A DNA stretch of 64,000 nucleotides from Monarcha castaneiventris obscurior. Lineage: Eukaryota; Chordata; Aves; Passeriformes; Monarchidae. This document shows, piece after piece, positions 1 through 12,130 of this stretch. How positions within the stretch are numbered: the stretch's first letter is position 1; each line of letters begins with the position of its first letter. The stretch covers positions 3,162,001-3,226,000 of the forward strand of contig JAMPIT010000437.1 of the NCBI GenBank assembly GCA_026261815.1, in the 5' to 3' direction. A model generated the notes under the pieces. It saw only the letters and a program-made list of their open reading frames with translations. It made no database searches and was not told where the DNA came from. A program made the translations under genes and the position numbers.

Positions 1-277
1 CCGAATAAATACAGAGGGTGCAGAAGGATGAGAAACCACCCTCAGGAGTTATCACTGCACAATTCCCTGCTGAGCCCGGTCAGAAATTGGCAGCCTGGAT
101 TAGCCACATCTCCAGAGTTCTGTCTCCCAGCACACCTGGGACAACGGGAATATTTCTGAATCCATCAGACACTCAAACCCCAAGAGAAGCATTTCAGCCT
201 CTCCCACTGTGAAGCACAACCTAAATCCTGACAGAAAGAAACCTCAGAGACCTTTTTGCTCTGGTGTTTAAGGGTGG
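1..277. other. Single-copy sequence, no gene seen
   Basis: I see no gene, repeat family or structured element here. The short plus-strand frame beginning at 18 has no recognisable domain. The boundary with the CR1 copy to the right is approximate. Confidence 0.5.
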
Positions 278-558
278 CTGCAGAGATGGAGGCTCCATTT
301 TTACAAGGAGCCACACGGAAAAGAGGAGAGGCAATGGGGATGAGTTATTCCTGGGGAGATTCCAATTAGACAAAAAAGGAATTTTTTCACAATGAGAACA
401 ATCAGCCATTGGAATAATCTCCCCAGGGAAGTGGGGGATTCTGCAATATTGGACACTTTTAGGATCCAGCTCTGCAGGGTGCTGGCCCATCTTGTCTAGA
501 CTGTGTTTTTAGCCAAAAAATGCTGGATGGGGTGATCCAAGCTGGTATTCTCTGATTC
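278..558 (+). mobile_element. CR1 LINE fragment, 3' end, old copy
   Basis: The segment reads in the sense direction of the avian chicken-repeat-1 (CR1) non-LTR retrotransposon. It contains the blocks usual in older CR1 3' ends: an 'aatggggatgagttattcc' block, 'agccattggaataatctccc', 'catcttgtctagactgtg', and the tail 'ggtattctctgattctg'. It is truncated at its 5' end, as nearly all CR1 copies are, and lacks any reverse transcriptase or endonuclease coding sequence. Several substitutions, and loss of part of the region just before the tail, suggest an old insertion. The subfamily resembles the CR1-X/Y type, but I cannot settle this by eye. Confidence 0.8.
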
Positions 559-1071
559 TGGGGATGGTTGTCAAAGGCACATCAGCTCTGGGCCACAAAA
601 TCAATGAGTTTTATTCATTTTTATGTAGGAAGCCTATGTGAGTGCATTTGAGCAAGAAGCTCTCTGTGCACTTTGTGCATGCAAAATGGGAGCATCTTTA
701 ATTTCTGCAGTTCCACCTAAGTAGGTTAGGTCAGGTCAGTACAAGCAATTAATATAAATGAACAAGAAGTTCATAAAAGCAATTTAATTTGAATTAACAA
801 TTCATCTACTCCCAGACTTGGCTACAGCAAAGAGGCTGCTACTTTTATCTATGAATATTTTTATTTATGTAGCAGCCACATGGTAGAAGATGGATGCATG
901 CAAGGACAACTCTGTGGAGACAATTTCAGAATCAATGTCACAAGTTTATAATGCAAATAAACATAAAAATATGTCAGGAAAACTTGTATATTTGTTTTCT
1001 TTTTCCAAATGAAGTCCAGCAGCCCTCAATTCTGAGCTAGCAGTTTTCTAGGTAATCTATCATGTATTCCA
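559..1071. other. Single-copy AT-leaning sequence, nothing recognised
   Basis: No reading frame of interest, no repeat family and no strong inverted repeat was noticed. Confidence 0.45.
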
Positions 1072-1265
1072 AAGATAATATAATAATAATAGCTATATAA
1101 ATATGTATATTATACATAACATGTAAATAAACTAATTATACATCATATATATAAAATAATTATATATAATATATGCTTGTACATTATATTCTGTCTATAT
1201 GCACATCTATCATACCATATATCTATATATGCTGTATGTGTGAACAATATTATATACAATTATAT
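1072..1265. repeat. AT-rich low-complexity tract
   Basis: About 190 bp made almost only of A and T with irregular TA, TAT and TAAT repeats and no fixed unit. It may be a degenerate TA microsatellite. No function is indicated. Confidence 0.7.
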
Positions 1266-1383
1266 GTGCAGTGTTAATTAAGGATCTTAATTACTATCCT
1301 TAGCCTTTCTTCTTGAGATACCCATTTTGGAGCTGTGTTATGGAAATAGAATGAATTACATAAAAAGCAGTGGAAATTCCAGA

Positions 1384-1519
1384 AATCACAGAATCACAGA
1401 ATCACAGAATCACCAGGTTGGAAGAGACCTTCAAGATCATCGAGTCCAACCTCTGCCCTAACACCTCAACTAAACTAAACCATGGCACCGAGTGCCACAT
1501 CCAGTCTCTTTTTAAACAC
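1384..1519 (-). mobile_element. CR1 LINE 3' end, short young copy
   Basis: On the plus strand this begins with three 8-bp 'aatcacag' units, the CR1 3' terminal microsatellite, and continues through 'caccaggttggaagagacc' to 'ctctttttaaacac'. The element therefore lies on the minus strand and only about 135 bp of its 3' end survives. It is closely similar to the first part of the longer copy at 59669, with only a handful of differences over the shared 120 bp, so both belong to one subfamily. It carries no coding sequence. Confidence 0.85.
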
Positions 1520-2194
1520 GTAAAATCTGCACCTGGTCATGTCCGTTCAAAAGCTGATACAACTAAACTCCAAACCCAGGGATGAAAATCTCTTACAATC
1601 GCTACTGAAACTGGACTCTTAATATATTTTGACACGTTTGTCTTATTTTGCCTGTGATTTTTGAAGAGGAAACCTGCTGGCACAGAATACCAGATGGGGG
1701 AAATAAATGAATGGAGATGGGTGGTGGCCACGGAGAGGATCTCAGGAAGTGGGATGGAAAATCTACCTGGGTCTGATGGGCATAGGCCACGATCCATCGG
1801 GAAAACAAACACAAAAAATAAAAAAATAAAGGGGGTTCTGGACATGGCATAGGGAGGAGGAGAGGCTTTCTCCAAGCTCCCAGAAATGAAAGCACTGTTT
1901 GTCATCTTTGCTGATCCTTGCTGCCAATGCCTGGCACACGGTGATGGTGCTTCCATGCAAACTCCGTGTGCTCTCCATGGAAGTTTGCTGGATGTGAATG
2001 GGAACGCTCTTCCCCAGTCAGGATTTAGTTTGGGTCACACCATCCTGAGACTGGGAATGTGCACCACAGGTGCAGGCAGCCAAGGGCTCAGCTTTCAGGT
2101 ACGTTTATGTTTTGTTTCTTTTGGAGGTTGCCGAGGCGATCAGTGAAATCAGGAGAGTCCGACCCAGCAAAGAGCCCTCCGCACCAATTCACAG

Positions 2195-2215
2195 CAGCAG
2201 GAGCTGCTCCTGCTG
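2195..2215. repeat. 21-bp palindrome (10-bp arms, 1-bp centre)
   Basis: The sequence cagcaggagc, T, gctcctgctg has arms that are perfect reverse complements around a single central T. It could form a 10-bp hairpin. It lies in a somewhat GC-richer patch with no other feature. Confidence 0.9.
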
Positions 2216-2676
2216 GATCTGCCTCCAAAAGGTGGCAACGACACTCAGCAGTCAGCACTGCACTTTCCAGTGCTGAAGTACTTTGCAAACATTCATTAAT
2301 TAGTCTCCCAACTCCTCCTGAAGGCAGGCAATTAACTGGATTTTATTTTAAAAGCCCTGCAATGGTGAGAGGTTAAGTGACTCGCTGGGAGGAGGGAAGG
2401 TGCTGGGATTCAGCCTTGGTTTGCTGTTTCATGGTCAAGCAAATATTTCTCTGCTGTCGTGTCCACAAGGTCCCTCCCTGTTTGTGGTCATCTCCTTTAT
2501 TTCACCGAGCTCTTCCTCTCTAGCCAGCAGCTCCCCAGTAATTTAAAAGCACATAAAAGACTGGATCCAGCAGTAAAAGTGACTGTAACTTCATCCAGTC
2601 GCTGAGAATGAAATTGGATCTGTTTACAGATACTGGGCACAAAGAATTTCAGCCTTGGTTTAAGCCCTATCACCAG

Positions 2677-2724
2677 AGTATTAATCAGCAGTGGCTAAAG
2701 CCATAACCTGGAGCGATTAATACT
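2677..2724. repeat. Nested inverted repeat
   Basis: The outer arms agtattaatc (2677-2686) and gattaatact (2715-2724) are perfect 10-bp reverse complements. Inside them lies a second perfect inverted repeat, tggct-aa-agcca (2692-2703). An 11-bp word starting gcagtggc at 2688 is also matched, with one mismatch, by the reverse complement ending ccactgc just outside at about 2729-2739. The block could form a cruciform or a structured RNA, or hold paired homeodomain-type TAAT sites. Confidence 0.85.
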
Positions 2725-3524
2725 AAAATTAACCACTGCAGTATCACCCAGGGAAGGCTGTTGTGTTAGATTACAACTGGCTTGGCTGAAGCTTGCTGGA
2801 ACTGAGGTATTTTCTGTAATATTTGGAGACAAAAAAATAAAGAGCTATATCCTTCTAAGATTCTGTTTCACTGGAAAAAAGGACAAACAGAATCTTTAGG
2901 GGAACCATTAGAACCAGACCTTATCACCCAAATTAACTCAATGTTCCTGCATGTTGCTCTACAAACTTGCAATGATTTTGTTTGGTTTCACTAAGGATTA
3001 ATGAAACCCAGACTTTTATCCAAAGGATTTTAAGCCTCAACTATACCTTCGATGAGATCTTCCTTTCCACTGCAGCTGGGAAGGACTTCACCTACTCCTT
3101 TTACATAGAAATACCATATTCTGTCTTTAGTGATCAAATTTGGGCACAATTTGGGGGGAAAAGACAAAACACCTTGGAGATGATAGGGTGTAGTTTTGCC
3201 TTTCCAGCCCCAAAAATCCACATTTAACATGACTCTTCAAGGCAGCAGTTGGGAGTGCTTTGGTAGAAGACATGGAAACCCTCAATTTTCTGCTTCTGCA
3301 TCTTCCTCTGCTGTGTTGAAGGACACACAGACAATTTTCACTTATGAGCTCAAGCAATTTTCCTCCCTGAAAATGCTTCATTTGCTTCCTAACTTTATTC
3401 CCTCCACTTCAGAGTGTCTGGGGAGGTCACTGACAGAACTCTGGATTGATGTCACCTGGCGTCACTGGACAGAGCCAAACCAGCCAATACAGCCATAAAT
3501 AGGAACTGCACTTTAATTGGATGG

Positions 3525-3559
3525 ATTACTGTTTATTTCAATAAATACAGTAATTACTG
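3525..3559. repeat. Inverted repeat and 12-bp palindrome
   Basis: The arms attactgt (3525-3532) and acagtaat (3547-3554) are perfect reverse complements around a 14-bp AT-rich loop. Overlapping the right arm is the 12-bp palindrome cagtaattactg (3548-3559). ATTACTG thus occurs several times in both orientations within 35 bp. Confidence 0.85.
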
Positions 3560-6439
3560 TGTTTGGCTGCTGTGCAGGGCATTGACTGGGACAAGGAACA
3601 GAGCTGGTTCGTGTGGTCGCTGTTTAATATGGACTGAGACCTGCCTTTCTTACAAATACAGCACTGAGTGGCTCCTAAAGCTGTCCAAACAAGAGATGTC
3701 AGCCCTCATACCCAGCAACCACTGATATAATTTTGCTCTGAAACAAAACAGGTGGTGTTGGAGTCAAAATGAAAATATTTTTCAATTTGGTTTATTTGTA
3801 TTTTTAGTAATCAAAATTTAGAAGTCACCACTCCGACTCAAACCATTCTATTTCTTTACAATGGTTATTCCCTCTCTTCCATTTCCCTCCATGTAAAAAC
3901 TATCCTGCTCCATCTGCCTTCCACAGGGAGCAAATTCTATTTCCTCCTCATACATAAGCCTCCTATTACTATTTCAAACTTTTAAAGTGAGATAAGAGAA
4001 ACTTTACTGTAAATTCCTTGGCCAATCTGGACTTTCCATCTTCTGTGGAGAAGTTCTCCATTTTCTGTAGTGACAACCAAGCTACTTCTTTACCCTCCTC
4101 ATCTGGGAAGACAGAGAGATTCCAGGCTTGGGCTCCCTGCTCCTGCTTGACATTCTCTTCCCTTCCCTTTATTTTTTGTGCCAAAAGCCAGGACAGAATT
4201 CACTGTGGTACTGCAGGGGGAAAAAATATGGTAACAAGCGTGCAGGAAACCCGTTCAATAAATGGTCATGTTTCAGCAACTCTTGTTTTCCTGAGGGCTT
4301 CTAGAATTGCCCATTCCACTGGCACTTAAATGTCACGTTGCCCATCATAATATCCTTGTTATCATCCTCCAAGTGCTGCCTTTGCTTCATCTCAGTGGTT
4401 CTGCAGCAGGTAAGGGTTATAAATGTCCCCTGCACAGTGGTTTTAATTCTTCCCTCAAACACAGCATTAACTTGCCTGCTCACAGTGAAATGTTCTTTCC
4501 CCCTTTTCTTTTCCACAACAACTGTGTCTGCACAATTCTGTCCATAAATGCAACTCTCTCAGGGGCAAATTCCCTTTCCCCTGCATCCTGCCTCAACCTT
4601 GGAATGGTCTGGGGGGGTCCTGAACTCATCCTGCTGAAATCCAGGGACAAAACCAACCATAACTTTTTGCTGTTACTCTCACCAATCATCATCCCAACAA
4701 TCCACACACATCCAAGTGTCCTCCATGTGCCCCTGCATCCCCTCGAATACTTTTCAGCAGGAGACATGCATCCATTTCTATAAATATGCTAATACATCAT
4801 CAAGCCAGGCACTGAGGAATCGGGCTGCCCTTTGCCAGCAGGGAAATACGGGTCTTGGAAAGGATTTGGGCATTTGTCTCCAAAAGCAGAGACTACATAG
4901 GCAAAGAACCTTCTTTTACAGAATTCAGTGACTGGATGAACCAGCTGGGGAATGCCTGAACTGAAAAGAGTTGCCCAGTAAACATTAATGTAAAAGAAAC
5001 AAACAGAAAAAAAACCCTCTTGAAATAACCCTACAATCAAGCCAAAGATGGAAACAATTATTCGATAAGAATTACGAGTTTGAGGCATAACCAAAGATAG
5101 AGTTCTCTACGACAATCTAATAAACCTAACATTATTCCTGCTATTTAATATCCTAACATCTTTTGGGGGAATATAAATTATTCAAGGTTTAAGTGCCTTG
5201 TAATTTGATTTAGATGACGAATGGAAGAAAATACTTTAATTGTGAAATATATTTTGTATGCATCACGCAGAAACATCAGCCACCTCCCTGAAACAGGCTC
5301 TCAGGAGAGCTGCATGGCTCAGAAGTTTTTGCTAATGGGATGTGGCGTCCGTCATCATTAAGATCATGAGCGGAATCCAGAACGTGTTGGAAGCCACTGG
5401 AAAGGGTTTTTCAATATGGACAGAAATTCAAACCAGAGTTATTATTAGTTCCCTTCATCTTATCCTCCCCGTTTTTGTTCAGGAACATCTGGAACTGGTA
5501 AATGGAAAATTTTCAGCCCTGCTTGACATTTTGTCAAGGTTGACCGTTCTCCTGGACTCCTTACTTCATCCTTGGCCAACTCTCAGACCATTCCCACCCC
5601 ATCGTGGCACTCACTGGTCGTTCCCTGAAGGATCTGACACCAGCCAGCTCATCAGGGATACCTGAGTGGCCTCTAACTGTGCCCAGGGCTGGACGTGCCA
5701 TGAGTGGTCAGTATCTCTGATCTTTCATGTATCACACCAATTCTTAGTATTTTCCACAAAAAAAAAATTATCCAGAAAATTCTTTCTTGTTCTTTTCCCT
5801 GCAAATTACACATCTGCCTGGCCATGAAGGCCTGAAGAATTTCTACTTAAAATACCTGAAAGCACTCTGTGATAATTTAGTTTAACTAAAGCCACAATCA
5901 TTAAAAAGTGAGAGCCCCTTGCCGTTACAAAAGCTGAGAACAAGAAACAGGCAGGCAAAATTAAAATATTAAACCACATTGCGGTAATTTTCTTTTTCCC
6001 CTGAAGTAAATATATTCAGTGTTGTGAATTATTGATTGAGTGTATTGACTGCTCAGCTGATAGCCAAGAGACTTCATGGCAACTCCTCATCCTCCCACCA
6101 GCCTGAACAGTGCAACTTGGAGAAAATGACTTTTTTTTTGCCTGCTGTGTCTAATTCATTTGAAGCAACAATTATCTGTAACTATCGGTGAAGTTTTTAG
6201 CACTGAAAATCTTCAATCTCTGCTGGATTTTTGATGCCCTGCTGTAATAAAAATAACAATGGCTGGTTTGGCTTTGTTTGTTGGGATTTTTTACAGTACC
6301 CGTGATTCCTGCTTGTCAGCTTTACTTTTTGTGATTTCTGCGTTCCTCTTTAATTTCTGGTCTGAAAATCTCTAAAAACCATCATAAAAGCAAATATCCC
6401 TGTAAGAATGTGTAGATAAACCAACGTCCTGGAGGTGAA

Positions 6440-6461
6440 CACACACACACACACACACACA
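6440..6461. repeat. (CA)n microsatellite
   Basis: About eleven uninterrupted AC units followed by a short A run. It is probably length-variable between individuals. Confidence 0.95.
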
Positions 6462-8374
6462 AAAAGGCAGGGGAAATAATTTATATTAAATAAATTGATA
6501 AACCTGAAAAAAAGAAGTACCAGATCTCAACAACACTGATACGAGTTAATTGACCTCAGAAAAGTTGTATTTTTCCCAAAAAGGTAAAATCTGTCTTTGT
6601 ACCTTTGCCCATCACTGCAGCGCTGATGGCACCGGCAGCTCCTACCACCCAAAAATTGATTGTGCACATCAAAGGTAAAGCCTCAAAAACGGAACGTTCC
6701 AATGCAAACAAATGAAGGAATTTCACACTCCGGGAGCCCTTACAAAGACAACTTTTAACATCTTTAAAAGTGCCCACCTTCCTCATTACCGTGCTCTTTA
6801 GAAATGCAGAAACAAATGGCCATTGAGGGGAAGACACACGGCTTGCCTGGGGCAAACTGGGATTAAATGACGAAAATCAAAGACTTTTAGTTAAAGGATG
6901 TCTCAAAGAGATGAGAGGGAGAGGAGGGAGAAGTTTAAAGCTGAGAATTTACAGAATTAGAAATATCATTGCTATAAAATATGCTGAGACAAGCTTAGCA
7001 GAGCTGCTCCGGTGTTTTCCATGGAGATCCACCGAGAGCTCTGACAGGGTTGCAGCTTTTAAATGGTGATGTTTGAGACCACCACGGGCTGGGGAGCGAG
7101 GCAGACCCTGCCAGCAAGGAGACCTTTAAACAGCCAACATCACTTCCAAAAGGCTGCTCCAGCAACCATGAGCTCCTTTGGTTGATAAACACAATCCATG
7201 TATTTGCTTCCTAGAAAAAAAAAATATGAGTTTTAGTTCACAAGGTGTACAGAGATTGAAACAAAAAGAGAATTTTCACTGTTAACAAGGTTGACATAAA
7301 GTATATTTTTATTGAACTCCACAGGTATCTAATAATAAATAGAAGGACTAGAGAAACAGAGAAGATGAAGTACTGGAAGTCTCAAAAATATCATTAAAGC
7401 AATGTCATGTGAAAGTTCTAGTCGATCTTTCCAATGTATCTCAATTTTGTGATCTGAAGTACAAAAGTGCAGCTGAATTTACTGTCACAAATGCTTTGAT
7501 GACAAGTGTGCTAAGAAGGGAAGAAAAGGCAACCCCTTTTTTCTTAATTACTGCACCACAAAGCCATTCTGAAACACACTTTGGCACTTTAAACTTCCAG
7601 GGGGAGTGCACATGTGATAAATTACTACAATGGGCACAACAGAACTTGTTTTCATGTAAATAACACACTCGGCATCAAACAAAACTACTGTCAATATTTC
7701 TGCAGATCTCTAAGTCTGTAGTTTTTTACCCTTTTCCTTTCTGCTACAATTTCAAAGAAACACCCAGAAAAATTACACCATAGGGGCAGAACCTGTCCAG
7801 CTTTACTGCTGTACTATTATCAGGAAATTTACTGTAAATTGGCGAATATAATTTCCCAGACATTGTGGCCTTTTATCATCACTGGTTTGCAACTTCAAAA
7901 GTGTCACTTCAAAGACAAAAAGAAAATGAGCTGTAGAATTTGTGCACGGGAAACCTTCTAGTGGTGACATTTTATATTGGGAAAGATGAACAGATTAAGA
8001 TTAAATTTAATAAGAGAACAGGAATAATAATTTGAATATAGTAAGACTGAGACATAAGAGATGTTTTTAATGCTTTGCAAACTGCTCGAAGAGGAGAAAA
8101 AAAGTTCATTTTACTGCGTGGACTCAAGGCAGGAAGGGTTGGCATTGGGTTTTGGGGGCTGAGTGATGTTGGAGTGAAAGCATCTCTGGACTCAGGCCCA
8201 GAGGAAAGCCAAAGCACAGGAGTTGAGTTAAAGCCTTTGGGCAAACTGAGATCCACGAAATCTTACCAAAGTGAAACAGAAATGTAGAATTTTTAACTTC
8301 TAGTAGAAATACATGCTAAGTGCCTTAAACATTGAAAAGCTGCAGCAGAGACCTTGAGCAGAGTTCTTTTTGCT
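6462..8374. other. Single-copy sequence, nothing recognised
   Basis: No gene or interspersed repeat was noticed. Minor A runs occur near 7215. Confidence 0.4.
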
Positions 8375-8880
8375 GTGGCAGTGTTACACTTTCATAGAGT
8401 TCTTTATTTTAGACAAAATATGGATAGAACTATGTTGTGCACATTTTTTAGCTATATTATTTTAGACAAAATATGGATGGAATAAAATTGTTCACATTTT
8501 TTAGATTTGATGTTCACATAAACAATAAGAGCTGATAGAAACTGTACACACAAATCTGTGTAATACCCATGTAATGCTTATGATTGTTAGAATTAGACCA
8601 GGATAGGTTAAGAAAAGAAAAACTAGAATCGTGTGTTAATTTCATTGGTTAATTAACAAATATAATCCACACTTCTGTAAGGAAAGGGGATTCACCATTA
8701 ATCAGAAAAAATTAGAGGAAAAGCTGTTTGCTGCCTGCTGTTTTGCTGCTGCTGCTGTTGCTGCGTGGCTTTATCATGTAACCCCCTTGAACTGTGCCTT
8801 CAAGAAGCCCTGAGACTGTGAAATAAAGAACTTAGCAGAACAGCAGCCTCCTCTGCTCTCTTTTACCCTGCTCTGAGCAG
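8375..8880 (+). mobile_element. Candidate solo LTR with duplicated upstream block
   Basis: The right half looks like the R-U5 part of a retroviral LTR on the plus strand. There is a polyadenylation hexamer AATAAA at about 8821-8826, followed by a GC-richer segment with 'cagcagcctcctctgctc'. Upstream lies an inverted CCAAT box (attggttaa) near 8644. Further upstream two 53-bp near-identical blocks stand in tandem (8405-8457 and 8458-8510), which resembles the enhancer duplications of retroviral U3 regions. I could not find matching target duplications, so both ends are approximate; a start at TGTTAG (8585) is also possible. No internal viral sequence is attached. An alternative is a non-viral sequence with a chance polyadenylation signal. 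Confidence 0.4.
8405..8510. repeat. 53-bp tandem duplication
   Basis: Two copies begin with tattttagacaaaatatgga at 8405 and 8458, a shift of exactly 53 bp. Each ends in an ACATTTTTTAG word. They differ at several positions, mostly in the middle. The block lies at the left of a candidate LTR, where it would be part of U3. Confidence 0.85.
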
Positions 8881-10958
8881 GAGGAGTATCAATCAAAAGC
8901 AAAACAAGTGAGTGGTAGAAAACTTTCCAGTGTTTCAGACCCGATTCCCCTGCACCTGCAGCCACAAAACCCCTGCACATTTGGCTGTCTATGTTTAGTT
9001 AACTTGGCTGCAGCCGTTTGCCCATGATTAATAACACCTTTGCACAGAAACAAATAAACATGTAGGCTGCACTGAACTGAGCACCGAGGCCCCTGCAATG
9101 TAATTAGCCACTCGCACGCTTTTTACTGGCAAATATTAAACTACACAGCAAACAGAAATAAAGGACAAAACCCAACCGTGCAGCGCCATTACTCAATAAA
9201 AATGATACATTTATAACCTCATTACTCACATTTTATAGTGGTGGTTGCTGAAACACGGAGAAGGGGCTGTGCAAGGTCACACCAGCAGAGTTTGGAAGAG
9301 AAGCCAGACATCTCATTCCCTAGTGCACTGCTCTCCTCCCTCTTTTATATTGCTTTTTCTCCTCTTTTTTTTTTATTTAAACATAGATAGATCACCATAG
9401 CAAACTTACAAAAAGGCCCTGTGTGACACACAGATAACTCTGGATTTAAGATAAGCTGCATCTCCCGAGCTTCTCTGGCAACAATAGAGTTTGTTGATTG
9501 CAATAAACCGTGTGGAAATAACACCAATGTAACCAGAAATATATGGAATTCTTTATGGTAATGTTCTGGTCTCTCTGAACTCGGGGATGAAATTTCTATA
9601 GTGAATAAATTGTACATACAATATTGGATTTGAACTTTTGCAGCTTATAAATTGTCTCATCCAAAAGTGAACTGCTGCCAGCCCAAATTCTTCCATTCTC
9701 CCCAGTGCAGCCTGGATCTGCTGCTGAAGCAGGGGCAGTGGAAAAGGCACAACAACCTCTCTTTGCTGTTGGGTCTTCAGGAGGACTCCTTTGTTGATCA
9801 TTTTTTTCTTTTCCAGTTTGCCTCTAGAGCATCGAGTGATGCCTTTGGAGAAAGAAATGTAAGGGGAGAATGGGGGTTTACCTCAATAAATTGCAATAAA
9901 AAGAATCTTTTTCTATAAAAAAAAAGTTTGGTTGGTTTTTTTTCTCCCTCCAGAGCTTCCTCATAATTCCTGCTTTCTGCAAGTAATGCCAGACTTCTTT
10001 GGACTGAGATTCCACCAATTTGTTTGACCAAAGTTGGTTCCATGATGTCCCTTTCTGAGATCTGGGATTTCTGTGGTGTAAAACCTCTAAGGCTGTGCCT
10101 GTTCACATTCCCACTGTTTCCCAAATGCCTCTGACACCGTGCCTGAACACAATTCCAACCAAAAACAGCCTCAAAACCTTCAAAACCATGCCTGGGTTTG
10201 AACAGATTTGGGCTCTGCTCCAGAGCTGTGTTCATCTCCCACAGGCTCGTGACTGATCCGAGGGAGAGCAGGAAAAAAAATTGTTAAATTTTAATCCAGC
10301 TGTGAGAGAAACCTGGCAAATAAAATGACTGAAAACTGTCTAAGAGACAATGAACTCAGCTCAAAATATTTTTGGGTCTTCTCTCAGCATAATGCAACTG
10401 GAACTGACTCCAGTGGAGTCCATGGCATCTCATCAGATTTTTGTTGTCAGAAACCTGTCAGAGCAGATCTTTAATTCTTCTTAGTTCAGTATTATATTGA
10501 TAATAAGATATGGATTTGGCTTTTTTAGTGAGAGCAATTCTTATTCTTAAAACTGTAGAGATTTAATCCTCATATGCAGAATTATTAATGAGAATCAGGC
10601 CAAGGTTCAGGTCAACGAAAATATCAGAGGAAGAAATGCCGAAGTTTGTATCTCATACAACTCAGAAAATCCATAAATTATAACCATAAATAAAATTGGT
10701 ATCGCCTCCTTTGGCAGCTGAATATCACCATGAAGAACCAAAGCCTGTGATTCGGCACAATCAGGAGATGATTATGGTGAAAAATGCCCGAGAACCCATT
10801 CACTGGGGTTGTAGAAAGCACCATGCAGTTCACCAACACCAACACGTGATGCAGTTTGTGACACTGACAAATTAAAGGACGTCTGTGGGAGCAACAAACT
10901 GGGGCCAATCCTTTAATGGCCTTTTCAGAACTGCCTTGTGTTTATGGTTTTGTCTGGG
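8881..10958. other. Single-copy sequence, no gene seen
   Basis: About 2 kb with no recognisable gene or repeat family. A T run lies at about 9365 and an A run at about 9918. The 145-codon minus-strand frame at 9798-10235 has no recognisable domain and is treated as a chance frame. Confidence 0.4.
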
Positions 10959-11396
10959 TGATGCCTTCTGCAGCCACCCAGAAACAGAGACTAGACAAGA
11001 GGAAGGGAATAAAGGTCGGTGTTTATTTGAAGGCCTTCAAGGCACACCCTGGGGGAGCCAGAGGCTGCCTCCAAAAATGGACCCCAAGATGGACCCCAGG
11101 TCACGAGTTCTTCACACCTTTATAGCTTTGGTTCATTTGCATACCACGGTTAATTCTCCAATTAAAGCCCCAGGTCAATGATGGAATTCCCCTCAGCTTG
11201 CTCCCCCCCTAGAGGCTTTGGGTTACACATTTTGGGCCTAGAAGAGCCTGGCTGTCCTTGAAGGCAAAGCCTGGAGAGGCTTTGTTGTGTCTGCCCAGCA
11301 CGAGAGAGCAGAAATTCCAGGCTACAAGGAACTGCAGAGTTACACTCTGAGCAGTACAGAAATTGTAAAATATAAAAGTTAAAACCTAAGGCATCA
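10959..11396 (-). mobile_element. Solo LTR, copy A, class I ERV-like
   Basis: This is the first of four copies of one LTR family in the window, inserted on the minus strand. It is 438 bp long, with inverted termini TGATGCC/GGCATCA, and is flanked on both sides by TGGG (10955-10958 and 11397-11400), a perfect 4-bp target duplication. Read along the element, an octamer ATGCAAAT (11135-11142) is followed by a TATA box (11119-11124) and an AATAAA signal (11022-11027). This is the U3-R-U5 order of a retroviral LTR. No internal proviral sequence is present, so it is a solo LTR left by recombination between two LTRs. By eye it differs from copy B at about 2% of sites and from copy C at about 4%. Four-base duplications are typical of class I, gammaretrovirus-related elements. 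Confidence 0.9.
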
Positions 11397-12100
11397 TGGG
11401 GATAACATGACTAGGGAGAAAAGCAGCTTTCAGCACGTGGGCATCGGAGGAATTTTGAAGCAATTAAATGCTCACCCAATCTTTTACATCCTGCAGACTA
11501 ATGGAGCTTGGGTTGGGTTTGGTTCTCTGAGTTGCCAAATGACACCACAAACCTTGGACCTCCTTCAAAACAAAGCCGGTGTCTAATCCTGCTGCCCTCA
11601 GTCACCTTTGGCAGTGTCTTATCCCACAAATAGACCCACTCAAAGCCAGGTGCTTAGTTGCAAAGTAAGGTCCTTTACAATGTGAGTGCCACAGAATCAA
11701 ACTTTTCCTCAGGCTGCATCCCCATCATCTCTTTGTCCTTGCAACACCTGAGGCTGCTCAGTGAGTGGAAGAACACGGCACCACAGACTGAGGAGGGAAT
11801 GTCAGCTGTCACTGCGAATATCTTGGGTTTGTTTCTTTGCTTGCATGTACTGGGAATAGAGAATTATATTTCAGTTTTATTGGCAGCTGGTTTATTTTGT
11901 ATTTACAATGACCTAGATTGCCAGTTTACAATCTGCCTGCAAAGCAGTTGAAACTCTGCTCTCTCCCAGAAGAAGACTTTGGGAATCAGCTGGCAGGGAC
12001 AAATTGTACAGCACCATAAGTACTTGCCTCTTCTAATGCTTCCAGCTCCTACAGAACCAGGGAAAAGAATATTGCTATAATGTGCCTAAATTTGGGATTC
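11397..12100. other. Single-copy sequence, nothing recognised
   Basis: Apart from the TGGG target duplication at its left edge, no gene or repeat was noticed. Confidence 0.4.
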
Positions 12101-12130
12101 ACAACAACAACAACAAAAATAATAAATAAA
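12101..12130. repeat. (AAC)n/(AAT)n simple repeat
   Basis: Five AAC units run into AAT/AAAT units and directly abut the 3' end of the CR1 copy to the right. Confidence 0.85.

Larger units (their letters stand above)
1520..6439. other. Long single-copy stretch, no gene seen
   Basis: Nearly 5 kb without a recognisable gene or interspersed repeat. Frames of up to 158 codons occur on both strands, but none shows a domain, a signal peptide or repeat structure, and they overlap one another in different frames as chance frames do. The notable contents are inverted repeats at 2195-2215, 2677-2724 and 3525-3559, listed separately. Part of 2540-2760 has the dense homeodomain-type TAAT content seen in some conserved noncoding elements; that is inference only. 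Confidence 0.45.

Noticed and set aside
1950..1983. Hairpin with arms cttccatg and catggaag
   Set aside because: Eight-base arms with an 18-base loop are common by chance, and nothing nearby supports a function.
5030..5160. Possible nuclear copy of mitochondrial DNA
   Set aside because: The CTA/ATA-rich sequence briefly looked mitochondrial, but no frame gave a recognisable mitochondrial protein and no rRNA or tRNA block was seen.
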